The position numbers and the translations under genes were made by a program. Source: Rheinheimera mangrovi (GTDB lineage: Bacteria; Pseudomonadota; Gammaproteobacteria; Enterobacterales; Alteromonadaceae). From it: a stretch of 64,000 nucleotides of DNA. Of this stretch, positions 18,152-26,804 are shown piece after piece. The stretch covers positions 4,075,501 through 4,139,500 of the forward strand of contig NZ_CP034683.1 in NCBI RefSeq assembly GCF_003990335.1. The letters are read 5' to 3'. Under the pieces are notes generated by a model. That model had not been told where the DNA came from. It saw only the letters and a list, made by a program, of their open reading frames with translations, and searched no databases. Position 1 is the stretch's first letter. Every line of letters begins with the position of its first letter.

Positions 18152-19477
18152 TGACACCTGAGCTGCGCTGAGTTCATGTTTTTTCAGTAGTTTATGAAAG
18201 TCTGTTCTGTTGCGCCCGGCAAGTTCAGCAGCCCGGGTGACATTACCTTCAGCCATTTTTAACACCCAGATTAAATACTGGCGTTCAAACTGATCACGGG
18301 CTTCACTTAAAGTCGGCCAGAAACTACGGTTTTGTGAAAGCGCCTGTTCGACCAAAGCCACACTCAGCACAGGGCTTTGGGTTAAGGCCACACATTGCTC
18401 TACCACGTTGACCAATTGACGCACGTTGCCTGGCCACTGCGCTGTCACCAGTGCCTGCATCGCGTCTTCAGAAAAGCGGTTCACCTGCACACCATGGCGC
18501 TCCGCATTTAGCTGCAAGACGTGACGGGCCAATAGCGGAATATCTTCCGCTCTTTCTCTTAAGGTTGGCAACTGCAAATTCACCACGTTTAAGCGGTAAT
18601 ACAAATCTTCGCGGAAGCTCTGTTCCTGCATCGCCTGTTTTAAATCACGGTGTGTTGCCGACAACACCCGCACATCTATGGCAATAGTCTTAGTGCTACC
18701 CACAGGGCGGATTTGCCGCTCCTGCAAAGCCCGCAATAACTTCACCTGCAATGGCATCGGCATATCACCAATTTCATCGAGGAACAAAGTGCCGCCGTCG
18801 GCTTCGCGGAATAAACCCAAGTGCTCTGTCACTGCGCCGGTAAAAGCCCCTTTGGTGTGACCAAAAAGCTCAGATTCCAACAAATGCTCAGGTAAAGCAC
18901 CACAGTTAATAGCGACAAAATGGCCTTTAGCCCTTGGACTGGCTTTATGAATGGCTTTGGCCAGCATTTCTTTACCTGTACCGCTGGCACCAGTGATTAA
19001 TACGCTGACATCCCGCTGCGCTACTCTGTAGGCCTGATCCAGCACCTGCTCCATCACTTTGCTGCGGGTAATAATATCAGTGCGCCACTCATCTTTGCTT
19101 GGCACATGGGACTGATGCACAGCCTGAGCCAAAATGTCGCGCAAATCGTTATTATTCAAAGGCTTAGTTAGAAAACCAAAGACACCACGCTGAGTGGCAG
19201 CCACGGCTTCAGGAATAGAACCGTGCGCTGTCATCAAGACTACAGGTAAACCAGCATGGCGCTTGGCGATTTCATCAAACAAAGCCATGCCGTCTAAACC
19301 CGGCATACGCAAATCACTCAGCACTACATCGACTTTATTTTTACCCAGCAGCACTAGCGCTGTTTCAGCGCAATCCGCACTGATCACTTGATAACCTTCA
19401 CCTTCCAGACGCAGCGTTAGTAAACGTAATAAGCTGGGATCATCATCCACCAGCAATAACCGGGCGCCATTGCTCAT
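18128..19477 (-). CDS. glrR: Sigma-54-dependent response regulator GlrR (QseF)
   Basis: A 449-residue NtrC-type activator. The receiver domain has phospho-acceptor Asp55 (VVLSDLRMPG), acidic DDD at 11-13 and Lys in FLTKPL. The AAA+ domain has Walker A GASGTGKE at 163-170 and the sigma-54 contact loop GAFTGA at 210-215. The C-terminal Fis-type helix-turn-helix includes NVTRAAELAGRNRTDFHKLLKKH. It is the partner of GlrK, two genes upstream. In enterobacteria GlrR drives glmY, an sRNA controlling glucosamine-6-phosphate synthesis; whether that target exists here cannot be seen. The C-terminus is altered by the small tandem duplication. Confidence 0.94.
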   Translation of the reverse strand: MSNGARLLLVDDDPSLLRLLTLRLEGEGYQVISADCAETALVLLGKNKVDVVLSDLRMPGLDGMALFDEIAKRHAGLPVVLMTAHGSIPEAVAATQRGVFGFLTKPLNNNDLRDILAQAVHQSHVPSKDEWRTDIITRSKVMEQVLDQAYRVAQRDVSVLITGASGTGKEMLAKAIHKASPRAKGHFVAINCGALPEHLLESELFGHTKGAFTGAVTEHLGLFREADGGTLFLDEIGDMPMPLQVKLLRALQERQIRPVGSTKTIAIDVRVLSATHRDLKQAMQEQSFREDLYYRLNVVNLQLPTLRERAEDIPLLARHVLQLNAERHGVQVNRFSEDAMQALVTAQWPGNVRQLVNVVEQCVALTQSPVLSVALVEQALSQNRSFWPTLSEARDQFERQYLIWVLKMAEGNVTRAAELAGRNRTDFHKLLKKHELSAAQVSEQSDELE

Positions 19478-19479
19478 GA

Positions 19480-20055
19480 TTAATTTCCTGTCTGGTTTAA
19501 TTTGGCTTCAATTTGCGTCAGCGCGTCAATTTTCTTCTGCAAGTCTTTGCTCTGCCGGCGCAGCCTGTCTAATTGTTCTTGCTGTTGTGCATTTAAACGC
19601 GATAAGGCAGTGACTGCAGACTCGCTTTCCAGCAACTTCTGGTTGTAGGCTAAATCCCAGCGCAATAAATCGGCTAAGCCTTTAGGTAAAGTAGTCAGTT
19701 TGTCATTTAACTGAGTCTGAGCAGCAAAACGCACTGCATAAGGGCTCTCAGGATGCAGCTTAATTAATAAGGTTTGTAAGGTGGTGACAGGGTTAGTTCT
19801 GAAGCTTCGTAATAATAAATCCCGCTCAGCCACAGGCATCAGCAACAACTGGGCACGGAAATCCCGCCAGGCTTGTAAGGTTAAAGCATCATCAGCTATG
19901 GCCAATTCAGCTTTGACAGGTTTAGGAGGCTCCACCAGCTGGGTTTGTGCAGGTTCTACTTTTGGTAAAGTTTTACTCACCACAGGCACTACAGGTTTTA
20001 CACCCTGACAGGCTGTTAACGCCAAACAAAGGCCAAGACTTAACCAAACTTTCAT
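19480..20055 (-). CDS. yfhG: YfhG/QseG-like lipoprotein of the GlrKR system
   Basis: A 191-residue lipoprotein with lipobox LTAC and predicted acylated Cys16. A Pro/Val/Lys-rich linker (about 17-45) is followed by a helical domain and a C-terminal coiled coil (about 150-188, LNAQQQEQLDRLRRQSKDLQ). The start overlaps the glrK stop as ATGA and the stop lies 2 bp before glrR, the qseE-qseG-qseF order of enterobacteria. QseG is an outer-membrane lipoprotein that activates the kinase, and the same role is likely. Sequence similarity to QseG is weak by eye; the name relies on position and layout. Confidence 0.82.
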   Translation of the reverse strand: MKVWLSLGLCLALTACQGVKPVVPVVSKTLPKVEPAQTQLVEPPKPVKAELAIADDALTLQAWRDFRAQLLLMPVAERDLLLRSFRTNPVTTLQTLLIKLHPESPYAVRFAAQTQLNDKLTTLPKGLADLLRWDLAYNQKLLESESAVTALSRLNAQQQEQLDRLRRQSKDLQKKIDALTQIEAKLNQTGN

Positions 20056-21470
20056 ACCGCATCCTCAACTAAAGGTAAACGCACCTGAATACACACATCG
20101 GCGTAACTGACATCGATAATTTCTGCCAGACCACCTAATAAACGGGCGCAGTCGGCGACAATAGATAAACCTAAACCTGAACCTTGCACTGCGTCAAAGC
20201 GTGGGGCTTTACCACGCTGGAAAGGTTCAAACAATTTAGCCCGCAATTCAGCAGGAATAGGGGTGCCGTTATTTGCTACATCCAACAACATAAATTTATC
20301 ATGCTGACGTAAATTGACCCAAACATTACTGCCCTCAGCCCCATACGCCTGTGCGTTATTAATCAGGTTATCCAGAATACGTCTGAACAACATAGAGTCG
20401 GTATAGATACGCGGCAACTGACAATTCAGCACAATTTTCTGCTCGCGCTGCTGCAAGGATAACGCATGGTCATTAAAGCAGTTTTGTAGCAGAGTTTCGC
20501 TGTCATGCCAGTCAAACTCGGGCTTGGCTTGTTGCAATAATTTGTTGTAATCCAGCAGCTGTTCCGTCAGTACACTTAAACGGTCAGCACTGCCATTGAG
20601 TAAACTCACCACTTCCATTTGCTGCGGATTTAAAGGCCCAACCAACTGTTCGCTTAACAGAGCGCAGCCTTCACGGATACTGGATAAAGGTGTTTTTAAT
20701 TCATGGGATGCATGACGTAATAAAATCAGTCGCAAGGCTTCCAGTTGCTGTAAACGTGATGCCAGCCAGCGTAACTGCTCACCAAGTTCAGTCAGTTCAC
20801 GTGGACCATCGACTTTGTCATGCGGGAAATGATGACTGGCCTGCCCTATAGAGCGGATCATGGTATCCAGCATTTTCACCGGCGCTGTAATACGGGCTGA
20901 TGCCCACAGCACCATCAATAAGGTCAACACCACTAAAGCCACCGTTTGCCAGGCCAGATGACTTTGTGCTTCTTCGGCATAGACTTGCTGTTGTTGTAAT
21001 CTTTGCTCCAGCAAAGCCCAGATCACTTGGGTCAGTTGCACCTGCTGCTGGCGGATTTTTTGCAGAATAGGACTCAGTTCTTCGTTACTTTCATGCAGAT
21101 AGCTGTTGAACAACAATTCAAGTTGCTGCTGCTGCTGTGCACAAAGTACAGGCTGCTCCAGATTAAGACAAACAGACCCCAGGTTCTGCTGGTAGTTATT
21201 TAAATGGGTGGCCGCCAGTTGCGATAAGGCATCAGTTTTCAGAATGCTAAACTGCAATACGGAGCGTTCAATGTCGTTCACCAGCTTTTGCATATTTTCA
21301 GCGCGACGCACATTAGCCACTGAGCTTTCGGCTTCAGCTATGGCATAACGGCTGACATCAGATAAAGCACTATGACTTTGCCACAACAAAACCCCAAGCG
21401 GGATTAACGCCATAAAAAAGCTGAGTAAAACAAACTGCCGCAAGGAAGCAGGCTGAACAGGCATTCGCAT
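20052..21470 (-). CDS. glrK: Sensor histidine kinase GlrK (QseE)
   Basis: A 472-residue membrane kinase. Transmembrane helices lie near residues 11-29 and 175-195, with a periplasmic helical sensor between (GlrK-type, rich in Gln). A HAMP-like segment is followed by the HisKA box (LRHASHELKTPLSSIREG) and a HATPase domain with the N box DNLINNAQAYG and a GLGLSIV G box. It phosphorylates GlrR. It leads the three-gene glrK-yfhG-glrR operon. A REP element lies about 90 bp upstream of its start. Confidence 0.93.
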   Translation of the reverse strand: MRMPVQPASLRQFVLLSFFMALIPLGVLLWQSHSALSDVSRYAIAEAESSVANVRRAENMQKLVNDIERSVLQFSILKTDALSQLAATHLNNYQQNLGSVCLNLEQPVLCAQQQQQLELLFNSYLHESNEELSPILQKIRQQQVQLTQVIWALLEQRLQQQQVYAEEAQSHLAWQTVALVVLTLLMVLWASARITAPVKMLDTMIRSIGQASHHFPHDKVDGPRELTELGEQLRWLASRLQQLEALRLILLRHASHELKTPLSSIREGCALLSEQLVGPLNPQQMEVVSLLNGSADRLSVLTEQLLDYNKLLQQAKPEFDWHDSETLLQNCFNDHALSLQQREQKIVLNCQLPRIYTDSMLFRRILDNLINNAQAYGAEGSNVWVNLRQHDKFMLLDVANNGTPIPAELRAKLFEPFQRGKAPRFDAVQGSGLGLSIVADCARLLGGLAEIIDVSYADVCIQVRLPLVEDAV

Positions 21471-21558
21471 CAGGACAGGGTTCCACGAAAAATCAGGCGC
21501 TTATCATAACGGATTTACGCAGGGACGTAAAAAAATCGTCTGGAACGATTTTTAACCC

Positions 21559-21587
21559 GTAGGGGCGCGGGCTTGTCCCCGCCCGTC
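21559..21587. repeat. REP palindrome 2 (GTAG type, CTTGT loop)
   Basis: GTAG at 21559-21562 followed by a GC-rich hairpin. G63-C66 and G67-G71 (window 21563-21571) pair with 21577-21584 around loop CTTGT (21572-21576), leaving one bulged C at 21568. The same bulge is in the copy at 38056. It lies upstream of glrK, between it and the terminator at 21638. Confidence 0.82.
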
Positions 21588-21633
21588 TCACATTCCAATC
21601 CAATGTGGGTGAGCGCCATGGATTGAAGAGCAT

Positions 21634-21660
21634 AAAAAAAGCCAGTCAGAGACTGGCTTT
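21634..21660 (-). terminator. Intrinsic terminator of the small membrane protein gene
   Basis: A 10-bp perfect stem (21638-21647 with 21651-21660) and a 3-nt loop, followed on the minus strand by a T run (21634-21640). It starts 21 bp after the stop of the 66-residue ORF. Confidence 0.85.
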
Positions 21661-21680
21661 CATCTATTCACAGCGACTAA

Positions 21681-21881
21681 TTAGTTAGTCGCTTGTTCCA
21701 GCGTAACTGCAGTACGTGCTTTACGTACTTTAGCAGCAGTGCGGGCATAAGCATCTGCAGCCTGAACACGCTCTAACTCTAAAACTGCATTGCCGTTTAA
21801 ATCAATTTTGCGCACGTAGGTTACGAATACAAAAGCGTTAACCATGAAAAATGCGATAGCTGCAATTAAAAATAAGTCCAT
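21681..21881 (-). CDS. Small single-span membrane protein, hypothetical
   Basis: A 66-residue protein with one N-terminal transmembrane helix (LFLIAAIAFFMVNAFVFVTYV, about 3-23) and a basic, helical cytoplasmic tail (AYARTAAKVRKARTAV). I do not recognise the family. Support for expression: the plausible N-in small membrane protein layout, a GGGGTG ribosome-like site just upstream of the ATG (GACGGGGTGAATTATG), and an intrinsic terminator right after the stop. It stands alone, with an 18-bp hairpin about 50 bp upstream of its start. A role as a membrane-complex accessory subunit is possible but unproven. Confidence 0.7.
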   Translation of the reverse strand: MDLFLIAAIAFFMVNAFVFVTYVRKIDLNGNAVLELERVQAADAYARTAAKVRKARTAVTLEQATN

Positions 21882-21931
21882 AATTCACCCCGTCTTTACT
21901 ACTGTTCATTTCAGCTTTTTGCTGAGCCTGC

Positions 21932-21981
21932 CGGTAAATTAGGTAAGAGTAACAACTGCGTACCTCTTACCTAATTTACCG
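21932..21981. repeat. 18-bp perfect inverted repeat, 14-nt loop
   Basis: Arms 21932-21949 and 21964-21981 are perfect complements of mixed composition, containing TTAGGTAAGAG. There is no T run after either arm, so an intrinsic terminator is unlikely. It lies 51 bp upstream of the small membrane protein start and would be in its 5' leader or promoter. It could be a regulatory stem or the remnant of a small mobile palindrome. Confidence 0.7.
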
Positions 21982-22290
21982 TTACGAACTTATAAATGCA
22001 GAGTTCGTGCCAAGTTTTAAATTCATCATTTAAACGTTAAACATCAATAACTTACGACAAGTAAATTTCATTTTCGGTTGAAACTGAACAGAAACTCCAA
22101 AAGATCTGTCGCTAATTAGCAACAGCAAAATAGAGCTTAAAATAATAGTTATAAATTTCAACAACTTAGACTGTATGCTTTTTGCGACACTTTTATCAGC
22201 ATTTATTAGGAAGCAATAATTTCATTAAATTTCAAAAGCTTACATAAAATAAAAAATGAGGATTTTAGAGCAAAAAAGGAGGGCAAATGC

Positions 22291-22360
22291 GCGTAGTGTC
22301 TAATTCAGGTCAGAGTAAAATAAAATGTGGGGTTTAATTTTACTCTGACCTGAAATACGC
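22291..22360. repeat. Long palindrome next to the adenosine deaminase stop
   Basis: An 18-bp perfect stem (22304-22321 with 22337-22354) with a 15-nt loop, enclosed by a further 5-bp GCGTA/TACGC pair (22291-22295 with 22356-22360). Arms contain GGTCAGAGTAAAAT. It ends 3 bp before the stop codon of the deaminase gene. The lack of a T run after the stem argues against a standard terminator; a MITE-like or REP-like element is an alternative. Confidence 0.72.
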
Positions 22361-22363
22361 AGG

Positions 22364-23593
22364 TTAGTTAATAAAGCCGTATTTTTGCGCGACTTTATCA
22401 AAGTACTCTAAACATTGCTTAGCGTACTGGCGCTTCTCTACATAGCTACCCGGAAAAAAGCTTTTCTTAAAACCGTAGGCCACCATATCTTTTAAGCGCT
22501 TCAGCGGAATATCAAAGTTATCCAACGCCAGTTTGTATTCACGGCTGACGGTAGTATTCGACACCAATCTGTTGTCAGTGCAAATCACAGTGACAATACG
22601 GTGATCCAACATATCACCCAGTTTATGCGCCTTAATGTCGCTGATACCTGGGTTGGTTTGCAGATTACTGGTTAAACAGACTTCAATAGCAATACGTTTG
22701 TCGGCTATATAAGAAGCCAGTTCACGAATGTACTTTTGTTTATCCTTGATCGAAGGATCCTGGATCATCTCCGGCACAAACAGCGAATAACCATGTCCTA
22801 TGCGGTCGGCATAGCATTCAGTAATAGCTTCGAACACACTTTCAGCACCATAAGCTTCACCGGCATGCAGGGTTTTCAGTAAAAAGTGCTGATGAGCAAA
22901 CTCATAGACTTCTTTAAATTTGCTGGCCGGATAACCAGACTCCTGCCCTGCTAAGTCCAAAGCCACTATTGGAATACCAGCTTCATCCCGCAACCGCACA
23001 CTGGCACGCACTAATTCCATCGCCGCCAACTTAATGACTTCAATAGGACTAAAATCCCGCATCAACTGGAATAAATTAGTGTAATAAGGTGAAAAACCTT
23101 TGTCGCCAAACATCCGCATGGCGCAGTTGATAATGCCGTAGGCAAAAGGCGGTTTGTCGCCATTGAGAACCACAGCCTGGCTATTGTATTCCAGCTGAGC
23201 TTTTTTCAGACCATTGTTGACTGCGTGCATAACCCGGTCAAAATCAATGCCTGTTGGCAGGTCGATTAACAGCTGAGGAGCAAAACGCACTTCGATGTAG
23301 TTCACACCTTCAAGCTGGTTATCGATAGCAAGCTCGTAAGCTGCGCGCTCCAGATTATCCATATCGCGCAGCACTGCACAGGTATATTGGAAACAATGCA
23401 GGTATTCGCCCAGATTCTGATAGCTATCTTTAAAAACCAGCTCTTTTAAGCCTTCCACCGTCTGACTCGGCAGTTTCACACCAGCTTTAGCTGCCATTTC
23501 AATCAGGCTGTCTAAACGCAAGCTGCCATCTAAATGCAAATGCAGATCAGACTTTGGCATTTCTTTAATAAAATCAAGAGAGTAAAAATGCAT
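22364..23593 (-). CDS. add: Adenosine deaminase family protein
   Basis: About 409 residues from the ATG at 23593; the longer frame starts with TTG and lacks a ribosome site. Zinc and catalytic motifs of the adenosine deaminase family are present in order: SDLHLHLDGS near the N-terminus, HAGE, RIGHG, EVCLTSNLQT and ICTDNRLVSNT. The last has TDN rather than TDD, as in several bacterial members. It should convert adenosine (and deoxyadenosine) to inosine in the cytoplasm. The chain is longer than E. coli Add (about 333), with extra sequence around residues 110-190. Exact substrate remains open because related enzymes act on adenine or other purines. Confidence 0.86.
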   Translation of the reverse strand: MHFYSLDFIKEMPKSDLHLHLDGSLRLDSLIEMAAKAGVKLPSQTVEGLKELVFKDSYQNLGEYLHCFQYTCAVLRDMDNLERAAYELAIDNQLEGVNYIEVRFAPQLLIDLPTGIDFDRVMHAVNNGLKKAQLEYNSQAVVLNGDKPPFAYGIINCAMRMFGDKGFSPYYTNLFQLMRDFSPIEVIKLAAMELVRASVRLRDEAGIPIVALDLAGQESGYPASKFKEVYEFAHQHFLLKTLHAGEAYGAESVFEAITECYADRIGHGYSLFVPEMIQDPSIKDKQKYIRELASYIADKRIAIEVCLTSNLQTNPGISDIKAHKLGDMLDHRIVTVICTDNRLVSNTTVSREYKLALDNFDIPLKRLKDMVAYGFKKSFFPGSYVEKRQYAKQCLEYFDKVAQKYGFIN

Positions 23594-23695
23594 AACAGAA
23601 TAAACCTGCAAAATAAGCAAAGTGTTTTAGTTATAGCAGTTTAGATTCAGAACAGGAATTAAAAAGGTAATCAGTAAGGCAAAGCAGAAGATAAA

Positions 23696-23782
23696 TGGTG
23701 CCCGGGGCCGGACTTGAACCGGCACGCCCTTTCGAGCGAGGGATTTTAAATCCCTTGTGTCTACCGATTTCACCACCCGGGC
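23696..23782 (-). tRNA. tRNA-Leu (UAA anticodon)
   Basis: An 87-nt type II tRNA on the minus strand: acceptor GCCCGGG at 23782-23776 pairing with CCCGGGC, with CCA encoded at 23698-23696. The anticodon stem-loop GGGATTTAAAATCCC gives UAA, and a long variable arm (CTCGCTCGAAAGGGC) identifies it as a leucine tRNA. The T-loop GTTCAAGTC is intact. It marks the boundary between housekeeping DNA and the accessory island. Confidence 0.96.
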
Positions 23783-24303
23783 ATGAGCAGAGCGTGTTTG
23801 ATAACACTGGCAGAACGGGGCGCATTTTATGCTGAATAACAGGCATTCGTCATGTGTTTTTCATAAAAAAACTGAAAAAATGCATCAACCGCCTAATTTT
23901 TCAGCAAAAACAACTGTATTTACCCAAATTCGCTGTAAAAATCACCAGGATTAATAGCAAATCCCTCATTAAGATGTCAGCATGCGACGACAAAATTGAT
24001 ATGTTTTACTCAGTTGCATACTCCTGTAATCCCTAAAGTGGTCAATCTAAAAGTTTATTGAAACAAATTGGTTACAAAATCTGTCGCTAACTTGGCATAG
24101 ATGCCATATACCGTGATTCTAAACATAACTGAGCAACATTCTAATGCATTCGAATTCCCACTTGCGGAGCATTTAGCAGACAAGTCTATCCAGAGACCCT
24201 CAACAATAATTAAGCCACGTTCTCCTATTTTTTAGTTTCAGTTCTATCAATTTTAAAATATAGTGTTCAAATTCCGAAGCTCTCCCCCTGAGGTTTAATA
24301 TTG
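23783..24303. other. A+T-rich leader region of the accessory island
   Basis: About 520 bp between tRNA-Leu and the radical SAM gene. No ORF here is convincing; a 60-codon GTG frame at 23854 has no ribosome site and unremarkable composition. A short perfect palindrome, TGGCATAGATGCCA at 24093-24106, could be an operator. AGG at 24291-24293 is the likely ribosome site for the radical SAM gene. The promoter should lie here but I cannot place it. Confidence 0.6.
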
Positions 24304-25452
24304 ATGAACCATCAACTAGCAAGCATGCGCTTATTGCGAAAGCATCTTAAAGACCATCCATGCCTGGAAAATTATTACGATACCGCAAAATACATTATTA
24401 ATTCGTTTCGTTTACCTGCATTTTATGAGGTCAGCGACAGATGCAACTTAAAATGTGAAGGTTGCTATTATTTCGATGCTGATACATTTCAGCCAAACCT
24501 ATCAGTTAGACGAGATTACGATGCACAATGGAACAATTTTCTCGGTAATGAAGTCATTAAGGGCGTTACTATGCCCTATTTTTTGGGTGCAGAACCAGCT
24601 TTGGAACAACATCGCTTAATTGTAGCCAGCAATCATTTTAACAGAGGAAATATAGGTACAAATGGTTCCATATTTCTCAACCCGGAGATAAAATTCAGAA
24701 TAAGCATATCGGCTTGGTCAGCTTCAGAATCTGACGATATTAGGCTCAGAGGCAAGTCAGCGCTCCTTCAGGCGTTAAAATTATATCAGGGCGATCCAAG
24801 GGCTATAGTACTTTATACTATAAACAGTCAGAACATAGCTCAGGCAAAAGATATTGCTCATCTATGCCAAGATCACGGATTGCCTGTAACATTCAATTTA
24901 TGGTCTCCGACAAAAAAATTGATAGAGAAATTGAACAACTACACAGGAAATGACAATAACTTTTTCCGTATAAGTACGCCAGATACCTCTCTTCGCTTTT
25001 CAAATGATGATCTGCTACAGGTCCAGGATACGATAGGACAACTAATTGAAGATTATCCAGATACAGTAATATACTCACATGCCTACAATAAATGGTCGAC
25101 AACTCCAGGCCCATTATACAAACTAGATTCTGGTAATGTTGCTGAAAACTGTGGTTCGAGAATTGGCGGCCAGTTTAAGTATTACGGCATGGATTTAGCA
25201 TCAAAACCAATCAAGTGCTGTACCGCAGCTATTGACTGCAATGAATGCCGCCTATATTCCGGAGGCATGTCGAGCCATTTTTTGCCACTACCAGAGCAAA
25301 TTGACTCGCTGGAAGGTTTCTTAGATTGGTTAGATATAATCTTAACTATTGGCCGAATATTTCTTCGCCCTGAAACCGACCCGAAGGCTTTTACCTCCAA
25401 GCTAGATCGTAGCTCTATTATCAAAGCTGCCAGAAAGGTAATTTTGCAATGA
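24304..25452 (+). CDS. Radical SAM enzyme of unknown substrate
   Basis: About 382 residues from the ATG at 24304 (a TTG at 24301 is in frame). The CxxxCxxC cluster motif, CNLKCEGC, lies at residues 47-54 and should bind the SAM-cleaving [4Fe-4S] cluster. YEVSDR precedes it and LGAEPAL stands for the GGEP motif. Near the C-terminus, cysteines in AENCGS, IKCCTAAIDCNECR form a cluster like those binding auxiliary Fe-S centres in SPASM/twitch enzymes. The stop overlaps the P450 start by 4 bp (ATGA), so the two proteins are co-made. No precursor peptide is visible beside it. The reaction is unknown; C-H activation on a small molecule or peptide are both possible. Confidence 0.85.
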   Translation: MNHQLASMRLLRKHLKDHPCLENYYDTAKYIINSFRLPAFYEVSDRCNLKCEGCYYFDADTFQPNLSVRRDYDAQWNNFLGNEVIKGVTMPYFLGAEPALEQHRLIVASNHFNRGNIGTNGSIFLNPEIKFRISISAWSASESDDIRLRGKSALLQALKLYQGDPRAIVLYTINSQNIAQAKDIAHLCQDHGLPVTFNLWSPTKKLIEKLNNYTGNDNNFFRISTPDTSLRFSNDDLLQVQDTIGQLIEDYPDTVIYSHAYNKWSTTPGPLYKLDSGNVAENCGSRIGGQFKYYGMDLASKPIKCCTAAIDCNECRLYSGGMSSHFLPLPEQIDSLEGFLDWLDIILTIGRIFLRPETDPKAFTSKLDRSSIIKAARKVILQ

Positions 25453-26735
25453 GTTGGACTCCTCCGACATTAAAGCTCAAACCACAAAGTGAAATAAAGG
25501 CAGCGTCAGCATTAAGAGCAATTTTAGACGCCGAGCGCTATTGGCCAAGTGAAATACTGGAACAACCTTTTGTTCTGTTAGAAACCACTACTGCCCCTTT
25601 ATTATTTTTGACCGATCCGCAATTAGTTAAAGAAGTATTGAACCGCAATGATGGCACGCTTCCTCGCTCCAAGCTGCAGCAACGTTTTGCTGGCCACGGC
25701 ACAGGGCATGAGAATGTCATTGTTGACAGCGGCAGCAGAAGCCAGGTTCACCGCCGGAGTTTAGCACCATTGTTCAAACCGCAATCTATTACTGAATACT
25801 TCCCATTTATCCAAAAGACTATTGATAAGGTCCTTCAACCTCTGGCTGATAATTCAGTCTATGGGCAACCATACGATCTTGGTCGACTAAGCGTACACGC
25901 AACCTTTGGTGTTATATGGCAAATTATGTTTGGCCATGCAAGCGTGGAAACCCCGCCTGAAATAGTTGAGGTATTGGCAGACACATTATACGAAGCAGGA
26001 TTATCTGGAAATTTAATAACAACGGCAAAAGCAGTTCAATATGCTCGAGAAATCAGCATGAAATTGCGCCCCACTCAGCCACTGGCTCCTTTGAGTCCAT
26101 TTGCGTTGAATCCCCCAGCCGGTATAGCTTTAACAACTCAGGAAATATCGGATAATGCTCAGTTTTTAATTACAGCTGGACACGAAAGTACCGCGCTCAC
26201 CATCAGTTGGGCCTTTTACATCCTGGCAAATGCTCCCTCTGAACAAGATCTTATTGCAGAAGAAATAGCCAAAGTTCTACACAACGGTGAAATTACAATG
26301 GAGTCCTTAAATAAAATGACCCGATTAGATCATCTTCTTAACGAGACAATGCGCTTGTATCCTGCCGGCATTGTAATTAACCGCGAAGCTGTTGAGGACA
26401 CAAAAATTGATTATCTCGATGTTGCTGCGGGAACCCAAATCGCCATCAGTTTTTATGGTATGCATAGGCACAGGGCGCACTGGGATAAGCCTGATGAATT
26501 TATTCCAGAACGCTTCAACACTAAAGTGGTGTCCAGCAAAAATAGTGCATTTATGCCGTTTTCGGGGGGGCGCCACAGTTGCCTAGGAGCACGATTGGCC
26601 TGGGTGGAAGCTATGTATACACTGGCGAGCGTTTTAAAAGACTATACAATTAGCCCAGCTTCTACTGTAATGCCTCTTGCACGCTACACGTTAAGGCCCA
26701 ATGACAAACTACTGATTACAGTCTCATCAAGATAG
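25449..26735 (+). CDS. Cytochrome P450
   Basis: A 428-residue soluble class I-type P450. The I-helix oxygen-activation motif is AGHEST at 243-248, the K-helix ExxR is ETMR followed by LYPAG, and the heme loop FSGGRHSCLGARLAWVEA has the thiolate ligand Cys378. No membrane anchor is present, and no ferredoxin or reductase gene lies nearby, so electrons must come from elsewhere in the cell. It is translationally coupled to the radical SAM gene. It probably hydroxylates the product or substrate of the same pathway, perhaps giving the hydroxyl later acylated or carbamoylated by the convergent genes; this last step is inference. Confidence 0.93.
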   Translation: MSWTPPTLKLKPQSEIKAASALRAILDAERYWPSEILEQPFVLLETTTAPLLFLTDPQLVKEVLNRNDGTLPRSKLQQRFAGHGTGHENVIVDSGSRSQVHRRSLAPLFKPQSITEYFPFIQKTIDKVLQPLADNSVYGQPYDLGRLSVHATFGVIWQIMFGHASVETPPEIVEVLADTLYEAGLSGNLITTAKAVQYAREISMKLRPTQPLAPLSPFALNPPAGIALTTQEISDNAQFLITAGHESTALTISWAFYILANAPSEQDLIAEEIAKVLHNGEITMESLNKMTRLDHLLNETMRLYPAGIVINREAVEDTKIDYLDVAAGTQIAISFYGMHRHRAHWDKPDEFIPERFNTKVVSSKNSAFMPFSGGRHSCLGARLAWVEAMYTLASVLKDYTISPASTVMPLARYTLRPNDKLLITVSSR

Positions 26736-26804
26736 CTTTTTATATAAGGGTTGCAGACAGATTTATTCAATGTAGTAAGATTGGAATATCCAAACTAATG
26801 TTTT

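Larger units (their letters stand above)
21882..22363. other. Gene-free gap with two long palindromes
   Basis: 482 bp between the small membrane protein and the adenosine deaminase gene with no convincing ORF. The right third is A+T-rich. It holds an 18-bp hairpin at 21932-21981 and a longer palindrome at 22291-22360, listed separately. Confidence 0.75.

Noticed and set aside
23696..23782. tRNA-Leu as an integration site for the accessory island
   Set aside because: The island is on the 5' side of the tRNA, no integrase is present and I found no repeated 3' tRNA segment at the far end.
23854..24036. 60-codon GTG frame upstream of the radical SAM gene, considered as a precursor peptide
   Set aside because: No ribosome site, a GTG start inside A+T-rich DNA, no leader/core pattern and no conserved-looking cleavage motif. 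Nothing beyond position supports it.
24093..24106. Short palindrome TGGCATAGATGCCA as an island operator
   Set aside because: A 6-bp arm palindrome is common by chance, and no regulator gene is in the island.
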